Source: Nonomuraea cypriaca
GTDB lineage: Bacteria; Actinomycetota; Actinomycetes; Streptosporangiales; Streptosporangiaceae
NCBI RefSeq assembly: GCF_015645445.1
Contig: NZ_JADOGI010000006.1
Span: 1-64,000 of the forward strand
Length of the DNA: 64,000 bases
Direction of reading: 5' to 3'
Below are positions 1 to 8,636 of the stretch, in pieces (position 1 is the stretch's first letter; each line of letters opens with the position of its first letter). Both the position numbers and the translations under genes were made by a program. The notes under the pieces are model-generated. The model had not been told where the DNA came from and did no database searches. It worked only from the letters and a program-made list of their open reading frames with translations.

Positions 1-1019
1 CAGCGGCGGTGCAGATGCCCCTGGTAGGGGGCGAGGATGCCGATCCGGCGGGGCCAGAGCGGGGCGACCTGCTGCCAGGTGGCGGCGCGGGCGTAGCGGC
101 GGACCGCGTTGCGGTCCAGGTCGAGGTGGCGTCCGATCGCGCGCAGGGCCATCCCTTCCTGGAGCAGGGCGTGGACGGTGGTGTGAAGGCGGCGGGTGCG
201 GGCGGCCGTGAGGCCGCCGGGGGTTCGGGGCGCGGTCGTCTCGTCGTCGGGTTCGGGCAGGCAGTCGCGGTGCGCGGCGACCACTTCGTAGATCTTGCGG
301 CCGAGATTCTGCCACAGGTGGAAGCGGTCGCTGACCTGGACGGCCTGTGGCGCGCCGGTGGTGATGGCACTGCGGTAGGTCATCGAGCCGTCGCGGCAGA
401 CCACCTCGATGTCCGGGTGGGCGCGCAGCCAGGCGGCGGTGGATTCGGCGTCGCGGGTGTCCCAGGCGTCGACCGGCAGGCGGGTCTCCGCGTCGATGAT
501 GAGGGTGGCGTAGCGGCGGGAGCGGCGCAAAGCGAAGTCGTCCACGGCGATCACCCGCAACGTCGGTGTCGGCGGGTCGGGGATCTTCATCAGGCAGGTG
601 AGCAGGCTTGCCCAGCTCAGGGCGTGGTGCAGGTGGAGCAGCAGTCGCGAACCCGCCTTCCCGGCCAGTGCCGTGGCAACCGCCGCCACGATCGCCTGCA
701 GCCCGGCGGTGCGGCGCTGGTAACGCACCGTCAGCCCCGCGATCTGCTCGGCGAAAGTGACCTTCGCGCAAGCAGGGTTCTCGCAGTACAGGCGGCGAAC
801 CGACAGATCGATCCGCACCGGACGGCCGCCGACCGCCTCGTCGGCGACATGCCGCTCGTACCGGCTGTGCTCCCAGGCGGAAGAGCGGCCACAGCCCGTG
901 CACACGGCCGGTCCCGCCCGGGACCGCGCGGAGATCACCACCACCGCCCCGCAGTCCTCGACCGACCCGACCTCCACAGCCATGAGCTGCGGCAACAGCG
1001 TCAACACATCGTCACACAT
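1..1019 (-). CDS. ISL3 family transposase, partial (C-terminus off the left edge)
   Basis: Cut-and-paste DNA transposase. From an ATG at 1019 the minus frame is open to the window edge for 339 codons. An N-terminal zinc-ribbon is visible (CTGC near residue 40, then CENPAC about 45 residues later), as in zf-ISL3. The DDE core follows, with AVDDFALRR and CRDGS supplying the first two acidic residues and SDRFHLWQN after them. A helix-turn-helix stretch (ALRAIGRHLDLDRNAVRRYA) lies close to the left edge. The third catalytic acid is probably outside the window. No strong ribosome site is seen before the ATG; a second ATG 12 codons in is possible. The gene marks the left side as accessory DNA. Confidence 0.9.
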   Translation of the reverse strand, partial: MCDDVLTLLPQLMAVEVGSVEDCGAVVVISARSRAGPAVCTGCGRSSAWEHSRYERHVADEAVGGRPVRIDLSVRRLYCENPACAKVTFAEQIAGLTVRYQRRTAGLQAIVAAVATALAGKAGSRLLLHLHHALSWASLLTCLMKIPDPPTPTLRVIAVDDFALRRSRRYATLIIDAETRLPVDAWDTRDAESTAAWLRAHPDIEVVCRDGSMTYRSAITTGAPQAVQVSDRFHLWQNLGRKIYEVVAAHRDCLPEPDDETTAPRTPGGLTAARTRRLHTTVHALLQEGMALRAIGRHLDLDRNAVRRYARAATWQQVAPLWPRRIGILAPYQGHLHRR

Positions 1020-1098
1020 CGACAGCATCGCGCCGGAACAGGGAAATGTCACGGCTCAGCCGAATCGATCAACGACTACGAAAATCTTGTATGAGCCC
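1..1098 (-). mobile_element. ISL3-type insertion sequence, right part only
   Basis: The transposase gene reads leftwards off the window, so only its 5' side is present. Outside its start codon, the minus strand near 1098 begins GGGCTCATACAAGATTTTCG, an AT-richer run that looks like an ISL3-type terminal repeat. The other end lies outside the window, so neither the repeat nor a target duplication can be confirmed; the outer boundary is an estimate. Confidence 0.5.
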
Positions 1099-1143
1099 GG
1101 AACCGCACCCACCGGGGGCTCGGCCCGACCGCCGCCGACACCA

Positions 1144-1518
1144 TCACCGGGGTGCCGGATGATGAAGTTCCGTAGCCCGGAAATGGGTACCGGCCGTGTC
1201 GTATGGAGCGGGACTAGCGACGCTTGGGGTGGTCGCGGCCAGGACGTAGCCGATGCGCTCGGCTGTCGCGGCGAGATGGGTGACCTCGGTGATGGGTTCG
1301 TTCCATGACCACCAGAACAGCCATTGGTCGTGTTTCGGTGCTGCGGAGATGATTTCGGACATGGTGGTGGCTTCGGGGTTGATCACGCGCAGGCGCGGTA
1401 GCCGGTCGTCTTGGGTGAGCAGGCGAGTGTGCAGGCCGAGGTGTTGCAGCGCCTTTTGCAGGTTGTCGAGGTGAGTGGCGGCTTCGGCGGCCATAGCGGG
1501 ATCGATGGGGTCGGGCAT
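1144..1518 (-). CDS. hypothetical protein, 124 aa
   Basis: I do not recognise a named domain. The 124-residue product starts MPDPIDPAMAAEAATHLDNL and has a helical N-terminus, then a tryptophan-rich centre (QWLFWWSWNEPI) followed by a predicted helix (VTHLAATAERIGYVL). There is no signal peptide or membrane segment, so it is probably cytosolic. It lies downstream of and co-oriented with the ATP-binding regulator at 1695-2228 with about 175 bases between. Small acidic proteins of this sort often accompany XRE/ATPase regulator pairs in actinomycetes; a role beside that pair is inference only. Confidence 0.65.
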   Translation of the reverse strand: MPDPIDPAMAAEAATHLDNLQKALQHLGLHTRLLTQDDRLPRLRVINPEATTMSEIISAAPKHDQWLFWWSWNEPITEVTHLAATAERIGYVLAATTPSVASPAPYDTAGTHFRATELHHPAPR

Positions 1519-1694
1519 GGTGGACTCCGAAAGGTGGTGGATGGCGGCTGGGACCGTCGCTCACGGGCTGGGCGCGGAGGGCCGCTGCGGGTGTTCGGGA
1601 TGTGGCCGGTTGCGGTGGGCGGCTCGCTGCTCCAGGGAAACCGCCCGCAGGGGGCCGCGAGGCCGGCGATCCAGCGGTCCCGCGACGCAGCCGG

Positions 1695-2228
1695 TTAGAC
1701 CGGGGCGCTGAACAGCTCCTCCAGTTGCGCCGGGGTGGGCTGGCGGTCGAGGTGACACCAGACCAGGCGCAGCCCTCTTGGCGGTTTCTGGTGGCTTCCC
1801 CACCGTCCGCGCGATAGGCGTTCCACGATTGCCAGTCCGCGCCCATGCTCGGAGTACAAATTCGCGGTCTGAGGCGGAATGTTCGTCGGGACCGTGCACA
1901 CCGATCCGGGATCGGTTACCGCTAGCCGGAGGTAGTTCGGTGCCTGCGACAGCTCGAGCGTGATCGCATCAGCATCGTCACCACTGCTGGAGACGTTGGA
2001 GTATCGGACGGCGTTGGTGACCAGCTCTGAGGCCGCCAGGGTCACGATCTCCAGGGCGGGATGTTCGGCGGTGAGCCGCTCGGTGATCGCTTCGCGAGCC
2101 AGATACGGGGCCCGGTCGCTGAGCGCGAGCCGGAAAGCGCCAAGTTCGTGCAGATCGACCCGTGGAGATGGGACGTAGATCACCGTATCCTCCTCGCTCG
2201 CAACGGGAGCGCGCAGCAGCTTCGACAT
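1695..2228 (-). CDS. ATP-binding protein, RsbW-like HATPase
   Basis: GHKL-type ATPase of the anti-sigma/serine kinase class. The 177-residue protein is a single HATPase_c_2 domain: the N box is ELVTNAVRYS near residue 66, the G1 box is VTDPGS near 110, and the G2 box is EHGRGLAIVERLS near 130. These residues bind ATP-Mg. Such proteins either phosphorylate anti-anti-sigma STAS partners or work as orphan regulators; two STAS genes lie 3 kb away (5220-5968). It is transcribed divergently from the XRE regulator at 2435, an arrangement common in actinomycetes. The true partner is not shown by the sequence. Confidence 0.87.
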   Translation of the reverse strand: MSKLLRAPVASEEDTVIYVPSPRVDLHELGAFRLALSDRAPYLAREAITERLTAEHPALEIVTLAASELVTNAVRYSNVSSSGDDADAITLELSQAPNYLRLAVTDPGSVCTVPTNIPPQTANLYSEHGRGLAIVERLSRGRWGSHQKPPRGLRLVWCHLDRQPTPAQLEELFSAPV

Positions 2229-2377
2229 TTCAGGTCTCCATCCGTGTGCATGGCACGGCGTATTCGTTCCAGGGATGCGCGAGCAAGATTCGCGGGACGT
2301 TTATGCCGTTCAGCAGTAGCGTGGCCAGCGCGGGGAGTCGAAGTCCATATTCCGCGTTGGACGCACGTTCCCCGCCA

Positions 2378-2398
2378 TTTCCCCGGGCTGCGGGGAAA
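2378..2398. promoter_or_regulatory. inverted repeat upstream of the XRE gene
   Basis: TTTCCCCG at 2378-2385 and CGGGGAAA at 2391-2398 form perfect 8-base arms around a 5-base spacer. The repeat ends 36 bases before the GTG of the XRE regulator, in the divergent intergenic region, so it is a candidate operator or leader hairpin. Confidence 0.45.
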
Positions 2399-2434
2399 AG
2401 CAGGGAAAACTATCTCGGGCGCACGGAGGCGACG

Positions 2435-3709
2435 GTGGGCGAAGAGACCTTCGGGCAGGTCCTACGTGATCTACGCGGCAACCGCACCCTCGAAGCGGTG
2501 GCACATGCGGCGGGCATCTCCACCAGCTACGTCTACAAACTGGAAAACGATCAAAGGAAGCCAACCCGTACAGTGGTCGAAGCGCTGGAAGTCGCGACCA
2601 ATGCACAAGGCGCGCTTATCGAGGCATCTGGCAGAAGTGGTAAGAAACACGCTCCAAATGCGGATACTTTCCCTCCTGTCGCCACCACGAGCCCAGTGCG
2701 TACTCTGGATATAAACGACCATTGCGGGGAAACCGGGGAGGACGCCACGGAACGCCGACGGCTGTTCGGACTGGCCGCCAGTGCGGGAATCGTCGGCTTC
2801 GACGAGATCGTCCGACAGGAACTCGACCACACGACCGATCGGCCTCGCAGTGCCGAGGACTGGGACATCACGCGGGCCGATCACCTGCACGCCCTGCGCA
2901 CACGGCCACCCGCCCAGGTCATCAAGGACCTGTCGATCGACCTGTACGCCCTACGGCAGCAGATGCACATAACGTCTGGCGACGAGCTGACCGAGCTGTA
3001 CCGAGTAGCGGCCTTGCTGGCCGTCATCCAGGCCAACGCGCTGACCCGAGTCAGCGACCACGGGGCTGCCATCCGCTGGTGGAGCACCGCCCGTAAGACC
3101 GCTGACGCTTCCAGAGACCTTGAGCTCCGTCTTCTGGTTCGCAGCGAAGAGGCAATTCACGGTCTGTACGGGCAGCGAGAACCTGAGACCGTCCTACGGC
3201 TGATCGAGAACGCTCGCCGGATCAGCCGTCGTCCATGGCCGCGGCTCATGACCGCCAGAGCAAAGGCGCTGGCGCTGCTGCATCGCTCCACGGAAGCGGC
3301 CGATACTCTGCGCGATCTCCATGATCACATGGACAAGGGGATCGTCGGAGATCGCTGGGACTTCTTCAAGCCGGATCAGATCCCGTTCGCCGAAAGCTGG
3401 GTAGCCGCCTACTCGCACAACGAGGCAGCGGCGGACGCTGCCCGCGACCGGGTTCTTCAGATCATTCCCGAGCGGTCCTACCAGTACCGCATGAACGCCG
3501 TACTCCATGAGGCGATCAGCACCGCGGCGCTTGGCGGCGCGGACGAGGGCGCCAGACTCGCAGCCGAGCTGATCGCCTCACTGCCCGCCGGCTTCCGGAC
3601 CAACCACATCCGGGAGACGGCGCGCATGGTCTTGCGCGCGGTACCGCTTGAGCAGCGGGAACGTCCAGCAGTAGGGGAGTTGCGCTCACTGCTGACCATC
3701 GAGGCCTGA
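2435..3709 (+). CDS. XRE family transcriptional regulator with long helical C-terminus
   Basis: DNA-binding regulator. The frame is open further upstream, but I place the start at GTG 2435 because GGAGG lies 5 bases before it and the homologous sequence begins there. Residues 1-60 form a Cro/CI helix-turn-helix (FGQVLRDLRGNRTLEAVAHA, then ISTSYVYKLENDQRKPT). The remaining ~360 residues are helical and tetratricopeptide-like, as in actinomycete XRE proteins of about 400 aa (424 here). It is divergent from the HATPase gene, and a TTTCCCCG/CGGGGAAA inverted repeat lies in the shared region. Ligand and targets are unknown. Confidence 0.85.
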   Translation: MGEETFGQVLRDLRGNRTLEAVAHAAGISTSYVYKLENDQRKPTRTVVEALEVATNAQGALIEASGRSGKKHAPNADTFPPVATTSPVRTLDINDHCGETGEDATERRRLFGLAASAGIVGFDEIVRQELDHTTDRPRSAEDWDITRADHLHALRTRPPAQVIKDLSIDLYALRQQMHITSGDELTELYRVAALLAVIQANALTRVSDHGAAIRWWSTARKTADASRDLELRLLVRSEEAIHGLYGQREPETVLRLIENARRISRRPWPRLMTARAKALALLHRSTEAADTLRDLHDHMDKGIVGDRWDFFKPDQIPFAESWVAAYSHNEAAADAARDRVLQIIPERSYQYRMNAVLHEAISTAALGGADEGARLAAELIASLPAGFRTNHIRETARMVLRAVPLEQRERPAVGELRSLLTIEA

Positions 3710-3793
3710 CCGGCGGTGGCGTCGCGAAACCCTTCCCCAGACCGACTCGGCAGATCTCGCGCCGGGAAGATCGTCGCCCGTTACGGTGCTGGC

Positions 3794-4525
3794 ATGCTGG
3801 TGCGTTTGCTGTGGGAGCCTCTGCCCGAGTCGTGGCCCGTTGCGGAGGCTCCGCGGCCAGCGGGGCTGCGAGGGATGATCGCTTGGGCGCGGAAGGTCGC
3901 TGAGGGCTTGCCGCAGCACGACGACCTTGAGCGGCGAGTGCGGCGGGCAGCGATACAGGCGATCGTCCGCGAGGCTTTCCAGCAGACGGTAGCTGAGCAA
4001 GATAGCGAGCATCGGGGCCCGGCCGAGTTCGCCGACGCCTGGAAAGTTCGTCTGGCCGCGCTCCTGGCGCAGACGAGCGTCGAGATAACGGGCTGGGGCG
4101 AGATCACCATCGCTGAGCTGGATATCAACCTGGGATGGAGTCTGCACGCCGCGGCCAGCCGCGCCCGAGCGGAAACGATCGCGCGGGCGGCTGCGACGCC
4201 CAGCCGCCTTCGCGGGGCAGATGACGGGTCAACCTCATCGTTTGATTTCTCAATCGCCGCCGATGGGGCAGGTTCGCTCGGGCGCGTCCAGTATGCGACC
4301 TGCGAACCCTGCTGTATCGGCCTGCTGAGGAAAATCAGCTTTTCGCCCGAGTGGCACTGCTGCGGGTTGGGCACGCTGGCCCTGCGCGAGTTGGAGACCC
4401 GTCACCCGGCCCTGACCTGGTACACCACCGGGCAGTACGCGCATGCCCGGGGCTTTTACGACCGCTACCGTGACGGCAGCAGCAGCCCGTGGACGGCGAG
4501 CCAGCACCCCTGTCCGCACTTTTGA
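3794..4525 (+). CDS. hypothetical protein with GNAT-like C-terminus
   Basis: Product of 243 residues from ATG 3794; a GTG at 3716 would add 26 residues and cannot be excluded, since neither start has a clear ribosome site. The N-terminal two-thirds is helical and unrecognised. The last ~70 residues contain a cysteine cluster (ATCEPCCIGLL) and a segment GLGTLALRELETRHPALTWY...HARGFYDRYR. That segment resembles the final strand-helix part of GNAT acetyltransferases, including an aromatic residue in the usual tyrosine place. It follows the XRE gene by less than 100 bases in the same direction and may be co-transcribed. An acetyltransferase role is tentative. Confidence 0.6.
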   Translation: MLVRLLWEPLPESWPVAEAPRPAGLRGMIAWARKVAEGLPQHDDLERRVRRAAIQAIVREAFQQTVAEQDSEHRGPAEFADAWKVRLAALLAQTSVEITGWGEITIAELDINLGWSLHAAASRARAETIARAAATPSRLRGADDGSTSSFDFSIAADGAGSLGRVQYATCEPCCIGLLRKISFSPEWHCCGLGTLALRELETRHPALTWYTTGQYAHARGFYDRYRDGSSSPWTASQHPCPHF

Positions 4526-4629
4526 CTGCTCGATTCGGTGTGAGTCGGTGGGCCATACTCTGGCGGAAGCGTCCACCTCATCCTCACGGTCAATCGGTGC
4601 TCGTGGCCGCCGTGCGGGAGAAAGAGGGC

Positions 4630-4995
4630 TTATCCCAGGTAGCCGGAGCGGGATACCCATACGGAGGGACGGCAGGTGCCGAAGGTACGTCCCTGGCACA
4701 ATTTGAAGACGGTGATACGGCTGATCATGGTGGAGTCGGTCCCGCAGCCCCAACGGGCTCCGTTGGTGTCAACAACGGTCCATTTCTGCAGGTAGTTGGT
4801 CGCGTACTCGACTCGCACGGCCTGCCCGTCATCATGCAAATCGCACACTTCGATGTGCTGACGATCGGCCGAGACGGTGACCGATCCCCAACCCGCGTCA
4901 TCCTGCCAACCACCTGCTGGTTGCGCAGAAGCGGGTGAGGGGGCGACAGCGATGATGGCGAAGGCGACGGCCGCCAGGGAAAGGCGAGTGGACAT
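4630..4995 (-). CDS. small secreted protein with two cysteine pairs
   Basis: The 121-residue product has a clear Sec signal peptide (hydrophobic LSLAAVAFAIIAVAPSPASA, cleavage probably after ASA, residue 24). The mature ~97 residues carry four cysteines (VCDLHD, RWGCGT, KLCQG, FGTCRP), which could form two disulphides, and many beta-prone stretches. This fits an extracellular or envelope protein. No family is recognised. It stands alone, convergent with the gene before it and with about 220 bases upstream. Confidence 0.68.
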   Translation of the reverse strand: MSTRLSLAAVAFAIIAVAPSPASAQPAGGWQDDAGWGSVTVSADRQHIEVCDLHDDGQAVRVEYATNYLQKWTVVDTNGARWGCGTDSTMISRITVFKLCQGRTFGTCRPSVWVSRSGYLG

Positions 4996-5219
4996 GAGCG
5001 AACCGTTCCGGTGAAGAGGCTAGGCGACGGTGTCACTCTGGACCTCACGATGCGCTGAGATCTCGCACGTCGACCGGGCTGACGACATAGTTTGATCAAC
5101 ACTTGGTCGCCACCTCAACAATTGCGTGAGGCCGGCGGCGGACCTGGTCTTCCAGCTACTGCGGCGCCGACTCCCCGGTGCTCAGCGGGTGTTCTGTGAG
5201 CTGGGTTCAAGGTAAGTGC

Positions 5220-5588
5220 TCATGCCGGTTCGGCGATTCCAGCCTCGCTCATGCTCTCGATTGCGGTCAGCGCCTCCTCCACGTGTTCGTGGGTGCGGAT
5301 GGCGACCATGGCGCCGGTGATCTCCAGGATGCGGGCCACCCTTGGTTGCAGTCCAGCCAGGTGTACGGCGCCGCCGCGGGCTTGGGCGAGCACCGCGGCG
5401 GCGAGCAGGACGGCCAGGCCGGAGCTGTCCAGGAAGGACAGGTTGCCGGCATCGATGATCAGATGGTCGTCCAGGCTGCGGCGTACCAGGTCGAGGTAGG
5501 TTTCCAGGTCACGCGAGGTGGTGACGTCCACCTCGCCGGCGATCGTGATCACGCACGCGCCGGACTGGTAGCGGTGGGTCAGTTTCAT
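5220..5588 (-). CDS. STAS-domain anti-anti-sigma factor
   Basis: The 122-residue product is one STAS domain: VITIAGEVDVTTSRDLETYL at the N-terminus, then IDAGNLSFLDSSGLAVLLAA. The second serine of DSSG is the position phosphorylated by RsbW-type kinases in SpoIIAA/RsbV proteins. Starting at ATG 5588 puts GGAGG six bases upstream and overlaps the stop of the preceding STAS gene in an ATGA, so the two are translationally coupled. Partners could include the HATPase encoded at 1695-2228, but that is inference. Confidence 0.87.
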   Translation of the reverse strand: MKLTHRYQSGACVITIAGEVDVTTSRDLETYLDLVRRSLDDHLIIDAGNLSFLDSSGLAVLLAAAVLAQARGGAVHLAGLQPRVARILEITGAMVAIRTHEHVEEALTAIESMSEAGIAEPA

Positions 5589-5968
5589 GGCAGCCTCCGC
5601 AGGTGCGGCGACGGTGCAGGGGGACGGAGCAGGGCCGTGATCGCGGCTTGCGCGCTGGGGTGGATGTCGAGCGCATCCCACACTTCGGTGATCTGTAGGA
5701 GGCGGGCGGGCAGATCTTGTACGGCGGCCAGGTGTAAGGTGCCGCCTTGCCGGCGTACGTCGCCGTGCACGCGGAGCAGGACGTGCAGGCCGGTGCTGTC
5801 CATGAAGGTGAGCTCGCCCAAGTCGAGGACAACGGGTCGGCCGGGCTGCCGTATCCGGCCGATGTAGGTTTCCAGGTCGTCAGAGTTGGTGGCGTCCAGT
5901 TCCCCGGCCACGATGATGACCACGCCTAGAGTGAATGGCTGGCAGTCAAGGCTCAAGGGCGGCATCAT
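5585..5968 (-). CDS. STAS-domain anti-anti-sigma factor (upstream partner)
   Basis: The 127-residue product begins MMPPLSLDCQPFTLGVVIIV and has the STAS core AGELDATNSDDLETYIGRI followed by LDLGELTFMDSTGLHVLLRV. Here the phospho-site motif is DSTG, so the acceptor is the serine, or threonine if the register is shifted by one. It differs enough from its neighbour (DSSG) to suggest distinct kinase partners rather than a recent duplication. First gene of a two-gene STAS operon, overlapping the next by four bases. Confidence 0.85.
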   Translation of the reverse strand: MMPPLSLDCQPFTLGVVIIVAGELDATNSDDLETYIGRIRQPGRPVVLDLGELTFMDSTGLHVLLRVHGDVRRQGGTLHLAAVQDLPARLLQITEVWDALDIHPSAQAAITALLRPPAPSPHLRRLP

Positions 5969-6389
5969 GGCCTCGCCGAAGTTCGGGGCGTAGAAGGCGG
6001 AGCGATGGAGATCATCACCGTCTTGGGGGAGTCGGCTGGAGTAATGCGGCGGCCACAGGCCGTCACCGTCGAGCCTAGAGCTGAACTCGGATGCAGGAAA
6101 GCCAGATCGCCACAGGGGCTTGGGGTAGGCAGTTGTATCCGAATCGACGGTGAGCGCATCGAGAGATCAGCCGCTTACGTAGATCTTCCTCACGCTCTTG
6201 GGTGCGGCCGTCTAATGCAGAAAAGTCCAGATAGAGGCGGGCAGTAGGTGAGCGGTGCCGCTTGTCTGCGTACACACACTTACCGATCACTGGTAGGCAT
6301 TCATCCAAAGCCGGGCTGGATTGCCGGAGGTCTGCCAATTGCCCACGCTGAGATCACCGCAGGACTGCGGCGGGTATGAGGTTGTCGGA
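5969..6389. other. intergenic stretch, no supported gene
   Basis: About 420 bases between the STAS pair and the next gene. Short open frames exist on both strands but none has a ribosome site, a recognisable motif or actinomycete-like third-position GC. Parts are lower in GC than the surroundings. Confidence 0.5.
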
Positions 6390-6794
6390 TCAGGCCGGTG
6401 GGGCGTTACCGGTCGGACGGTCGGTGCCGGCAGCCAGGGCCAGGGCCGTCTTGCGTTCACGTTCGGCCGCCCGGCGGTGCCAGGCGGCCCGCCGGCGGTG
6501 CTTGTCGATGTCGCCGATGCCGCGCTCGGCGCAGGCGTCGTGCTGCCGGGCGGTGCTTTGGTGCGTGTCCGCGGCGGCCTCATGAGCCAGGGCCCGCCAT
6601 CGGGCGGCCTCGGCGGCCCAGGCGGCGTCGTGCACGATGACGGGTGGTGATGTCAGGCCGGGAGCCGGGGTGTTGCTTGTGCGGCGGGCGAGGTGCTGCA
6701 GCCGGTCGCGGAGCTCGGCTAGGCATTCGGCCGCCAGCATGGCCCCCTGTCCGGCCGCGTGGGCGAGGAGACGGTGTCGATCGTCGGTGTCCAT
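6390..6794 (-). CDS. hypothetical protein, charged helical
   Basis: The 134-residue product starts MDTDDRHRLLAHAAGQGAML and is almost entirely helical and Ala/Arg/His-rich, with a central VIVHDAAWAAEAARWRALAHE. No signal peptide, membrane segment or named domain is seen. It resembles small cytosolic proteins of unknown function that occur on actinomycete accessory DNA. Codon use is like the neighbours. A TGCACC/GGTGCA palindrome lies directly before the start. Confidence 0.5.
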   Translation of the reverse strand: MDTDDRHRLLAHAAGQGAMLAAECLAELRDRLQHLARRTSNTPAPGLTSPPVIVHDAAWAAEAARWRALAHEAAADTHQSTARQHDACAERGIGDIDKHRRRAAWHRRAAERERKTALALAAGTDRPTGNAPPA

Positions 6795-6796
6795 GC

Positions 6797-6810
6797 TGCA
6801 CCCCGGTGCA
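6797..6810. promoter_or_regulatory. palindrome before a hypothetical gene
   Basis: TGCACC-CC-GGTGCA is a perfect inverted repeat ending two bases before the ATG at 6794. It would occupy the ribosome-binding region, so it may be an operator or a translation-blocking hairpin. Confidence 0.3.
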
Positions 6811-7064
6811 CGGTCAGGTTGAGGGTGGCTCTCACGCTAGCGCCGGGCAGGGCTCGACGGGAGGTCGCCCCTGCTCTGGTGTCATGGGTACGGTCAACTG
6901 GCCGCGGACCGGTGGATCACATCCTGCGGCGCGCTCGGCTTGGCGCTGCAGCTGGCTCCGCACCGGCTCGTACAACGATGACCGGCTGGACGGTTCGGCT
7001 GGGCCGTGCTGTGGTGCGGGCTGGATAAGCCGGGGTGCCGGGGGCCAGGGAACACGCAGCAGCG

Positions 7065-7400
7065 TCAGCAGCAGAACTTGAGGTAGTTCTGCAGGTCGCC
7101 GAGGATGTGGGCGACGCTGTCGCGGTCGCCGCGATACAGCACTTCCTTGCCGTCGCGGCGGGAGGTGACGATGCCGCCGCGGCGGAGCAGGGCGAGTTGC
7201 TGGGAGGCGGCGGACTGGCTGATGCCGGCATGTTCGGCGATCTGGTTGACCGACAGCTCGGCGCCCTGGGCGAACAGCAGCATGATCTGCTGGCGTCCCG
7301 GGTTGGCCAGGGCCTTGAGGAAGTCCTGGGCGGCCTGCGGCAGCTGTGGAACGCACGTGGCACCCGTCGTCGTGGTTGGCGGTGTCGTGGCCTCGGCCAT
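7065..7400 (-). CDS. arsR: ArsR/SmtB family repressor
   Basis: Winged-helix metalloregulator of 111 residues from ATG 7400, chosen because GGAGGG lies about seven bases upstream; an open frame further upstream lacks a ribosome site. Core: FLKALANPGRQQIMLLFAQG, then recognition helix region SVNQIAEHAGISQSAASQQL, then the wing RRDGKEVLYRGD. Cysteines are one near residue 20 (ATCVP) and a CC pair at the extreme C-terminus (LKFCC). There is no CVC motif in the DNA-binding helix, so any As(III) site must differ from the two CVC-type ArsRs in this island. It is divergent from the ArsO-type gene, which it probably represses. Confidence 0.88.
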   Translation of the reverse strand: MAEATTPPTTTTGATCVPQLPQAAQDFLKALANPGRQQIMLLFAQGAELSVNQIAEHAGISQSAASQQLALLRRGGIVTSRRDGKEVLYRGDRDSVAHILGDLQNYLKFCC

Positions 7401-7444
7401 GTTTGCTCCCTCCTGTCCCTGCACCTTACTCTCATACCAACTTA

Positions 7445-7472
7445 TTGACATATTATAAAATGACGGTACGTT
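7445..7472 (+). promoter_or_regulatory. promoter for the ArsO-type gene, probably leaderless
   Basis: TTGACA at 7445-7450 and TACGTT at 7467-7472 are 16 bases apart. The expected transcription start falls on or next to the ATG at 7480, and no ribosome site precedes that ATG, which fits a leaderless mRNA. The AT-rich middle also holds TATAAT on the opposite strand for arsR. Confidence 0.5.
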
Positions 7473-7479
7473 CTGCGAC

Positions 7480-8577
7480 ATGTCCATTGACAGCGACTCC
7501 GTCCTGATCGTCGGGGCCGGGCAGTCCGGCCTGGCCGCCGCGCACGCCTCCCTGCAGCAAGGGCTACGGCCTGTACTGCTGGAGGCTTCAGACCGGCCGG
7601 CCGGGTCTTGGCCGCGCTACTACGACAGCCTCGCCTTGTTCTCGCCCGCCTGCTACAGCAGCCTGCCCGGCATGCCCTTCGGTGGCGACCCTGAGCGCTA
7701 CCCGCGCCGCGACGAGGTCGTCGCCTACCTCGAACGCTACGCCGCCGCCCTGATCGAGCGCGGCGCCGAACTGCGTAGCGACACCCGCGTCGAAGCTGTC
7801 CGCCCCGTCGGCGAGTCCGGCACGAGCGGCTTCCTTGTACGCCTGGCCGACGGGCGGGAACTGACCGCCTCGGCCGTTATCGCAGCCAGTGGCTCCTTCG
7901 ACCTTCCGCACCGGCCCGCCCTACCTGGCCTGGACGCCTTCGCCGGCCCGGTGCTGCACGTCGCCGACTACCGCTCGCCGGACTCGCTGCCGGGCGAGCA
8001 CGTTGTCGTGGTCGGGGCGGGCAACTCGGCGGTCCAGGTCGCGCACGAGCTGGCCGCCGAGCGGCGGGTGACGCTGGCCAGCCGGGCGCCGATCCGCTTC
8101 GTCGAGCAGCGCCCACTCGGCCGGGACCTGCACTTTTGGTTCCGCCTGACCGGGTTCGACCGGCTGCCGCTGGCCCGCGCGGAGACTCCGCCCGCCTCGC
8201 CGGTGCTCGATGACGGTCGCTACCGCCGGGCGCTGCGCGAGGGCCGCTACACGCGCAAGGCGATGTTCGCCCGGCTCGACGACGATCACGCGGTCTGGCC
8301 CGACGGCCGGAGCGAGCGCGTCGATGCGGTGTTGCTAGCCACCGGCTACCGGCCGAACCTGCCCTACCTTGCTGGCCTGGGCGCACTCGACGCTGATGGG
8401 CATCCTCGCCAGCGCCGTGGCCTGTCCGTGACCCATCCCGGTCTCGGCTACTTGGGCCTGGAGTGGCAGCGCACCCCGTCCTCCAACACGCTGCGCGGGG
8501 TCGGTGTCGACGCCCGCCGTGTTGTCGCCACACTCGCCCGCCACCTGCGCGGAAGTCGCCGGCATGCCCGCGTGTGA
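7480..8577 (+). CDS. arsO: ArsO-type NAD(P)H-dependent flavin monooxygenase
   Basis: Flavin-containing monooxygenase of the ArsO family found in ars operons; its exact arsenic substrate is unsettled. The 365-residue protein has an FAD Rossmann motif at the N-terminus (VGAGQSGLAAAH, about residues 11-22). The ArsO-like stretch follows: YYDSLALFSPACYSSLPGMPF and YPRRDEVVAYLERY. A second nucleotide fold for NADPH is VVVGAGNSAVQVAHE near residue 172, and LLATGYRPNLPYL lies near 285. It is divergent from arsR, with a promoter that suggests a leaderless transcript. Reported ArsO context and motif agreement make the family call firm; activity is inferred. Confidence 0.83.
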   Translation: MSIDSDSVLIVGAGQSGLAAAHASLQQGLRPVLLEASDRPAGSWPRYYDSLALFSPACYSSLPGMPFGGDPERYPRRDEVVAYLERYAAALIERGAELRSDTRVEAVRPVGESGTSGFLVRLADGRELTASAVIAASGSFDLPHRPALPGLDAFAGPVLHVADYRSPDSLPGEHVVVVGAGNSAVQVAHELAAERRVTLASRAPIRFVEQRPLGRDLHFWFRLTGFDRLPLARAETPPASPVLDDGRYRRALREGRYTRKAMFARLDDDHAVWPDGRSERVDAVLLATGYRPNLPYLAGLGALDADGHPRQRRGLSVTHPGLGYLGLEWQRTPSSNTLRGVGVDARRVVATLARHLRGSRRHARV

Positions 8578-8636
8578 TCGGCATCACCTCACACCCGGTG
8601 ATTAGATACTGCTCTAATTTGACATGCCTCTAAGCT

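Noticed and set aside
9..1094. Long open frame on the plus strand opposite the transposase
   Set aside because: Antisense shadow of the ISL3 transposase; low-complexity Gly/Arg/Val product without motifs, whereas the minus frame has zinc-ribbon and DDE motifs.
2162..2434. N-terminal extension of the XRE regulator
   Set aside because: It overlaps the divergent HATPase start region and lacks family similarity; GTG 2435 has an ideal ribosome site.
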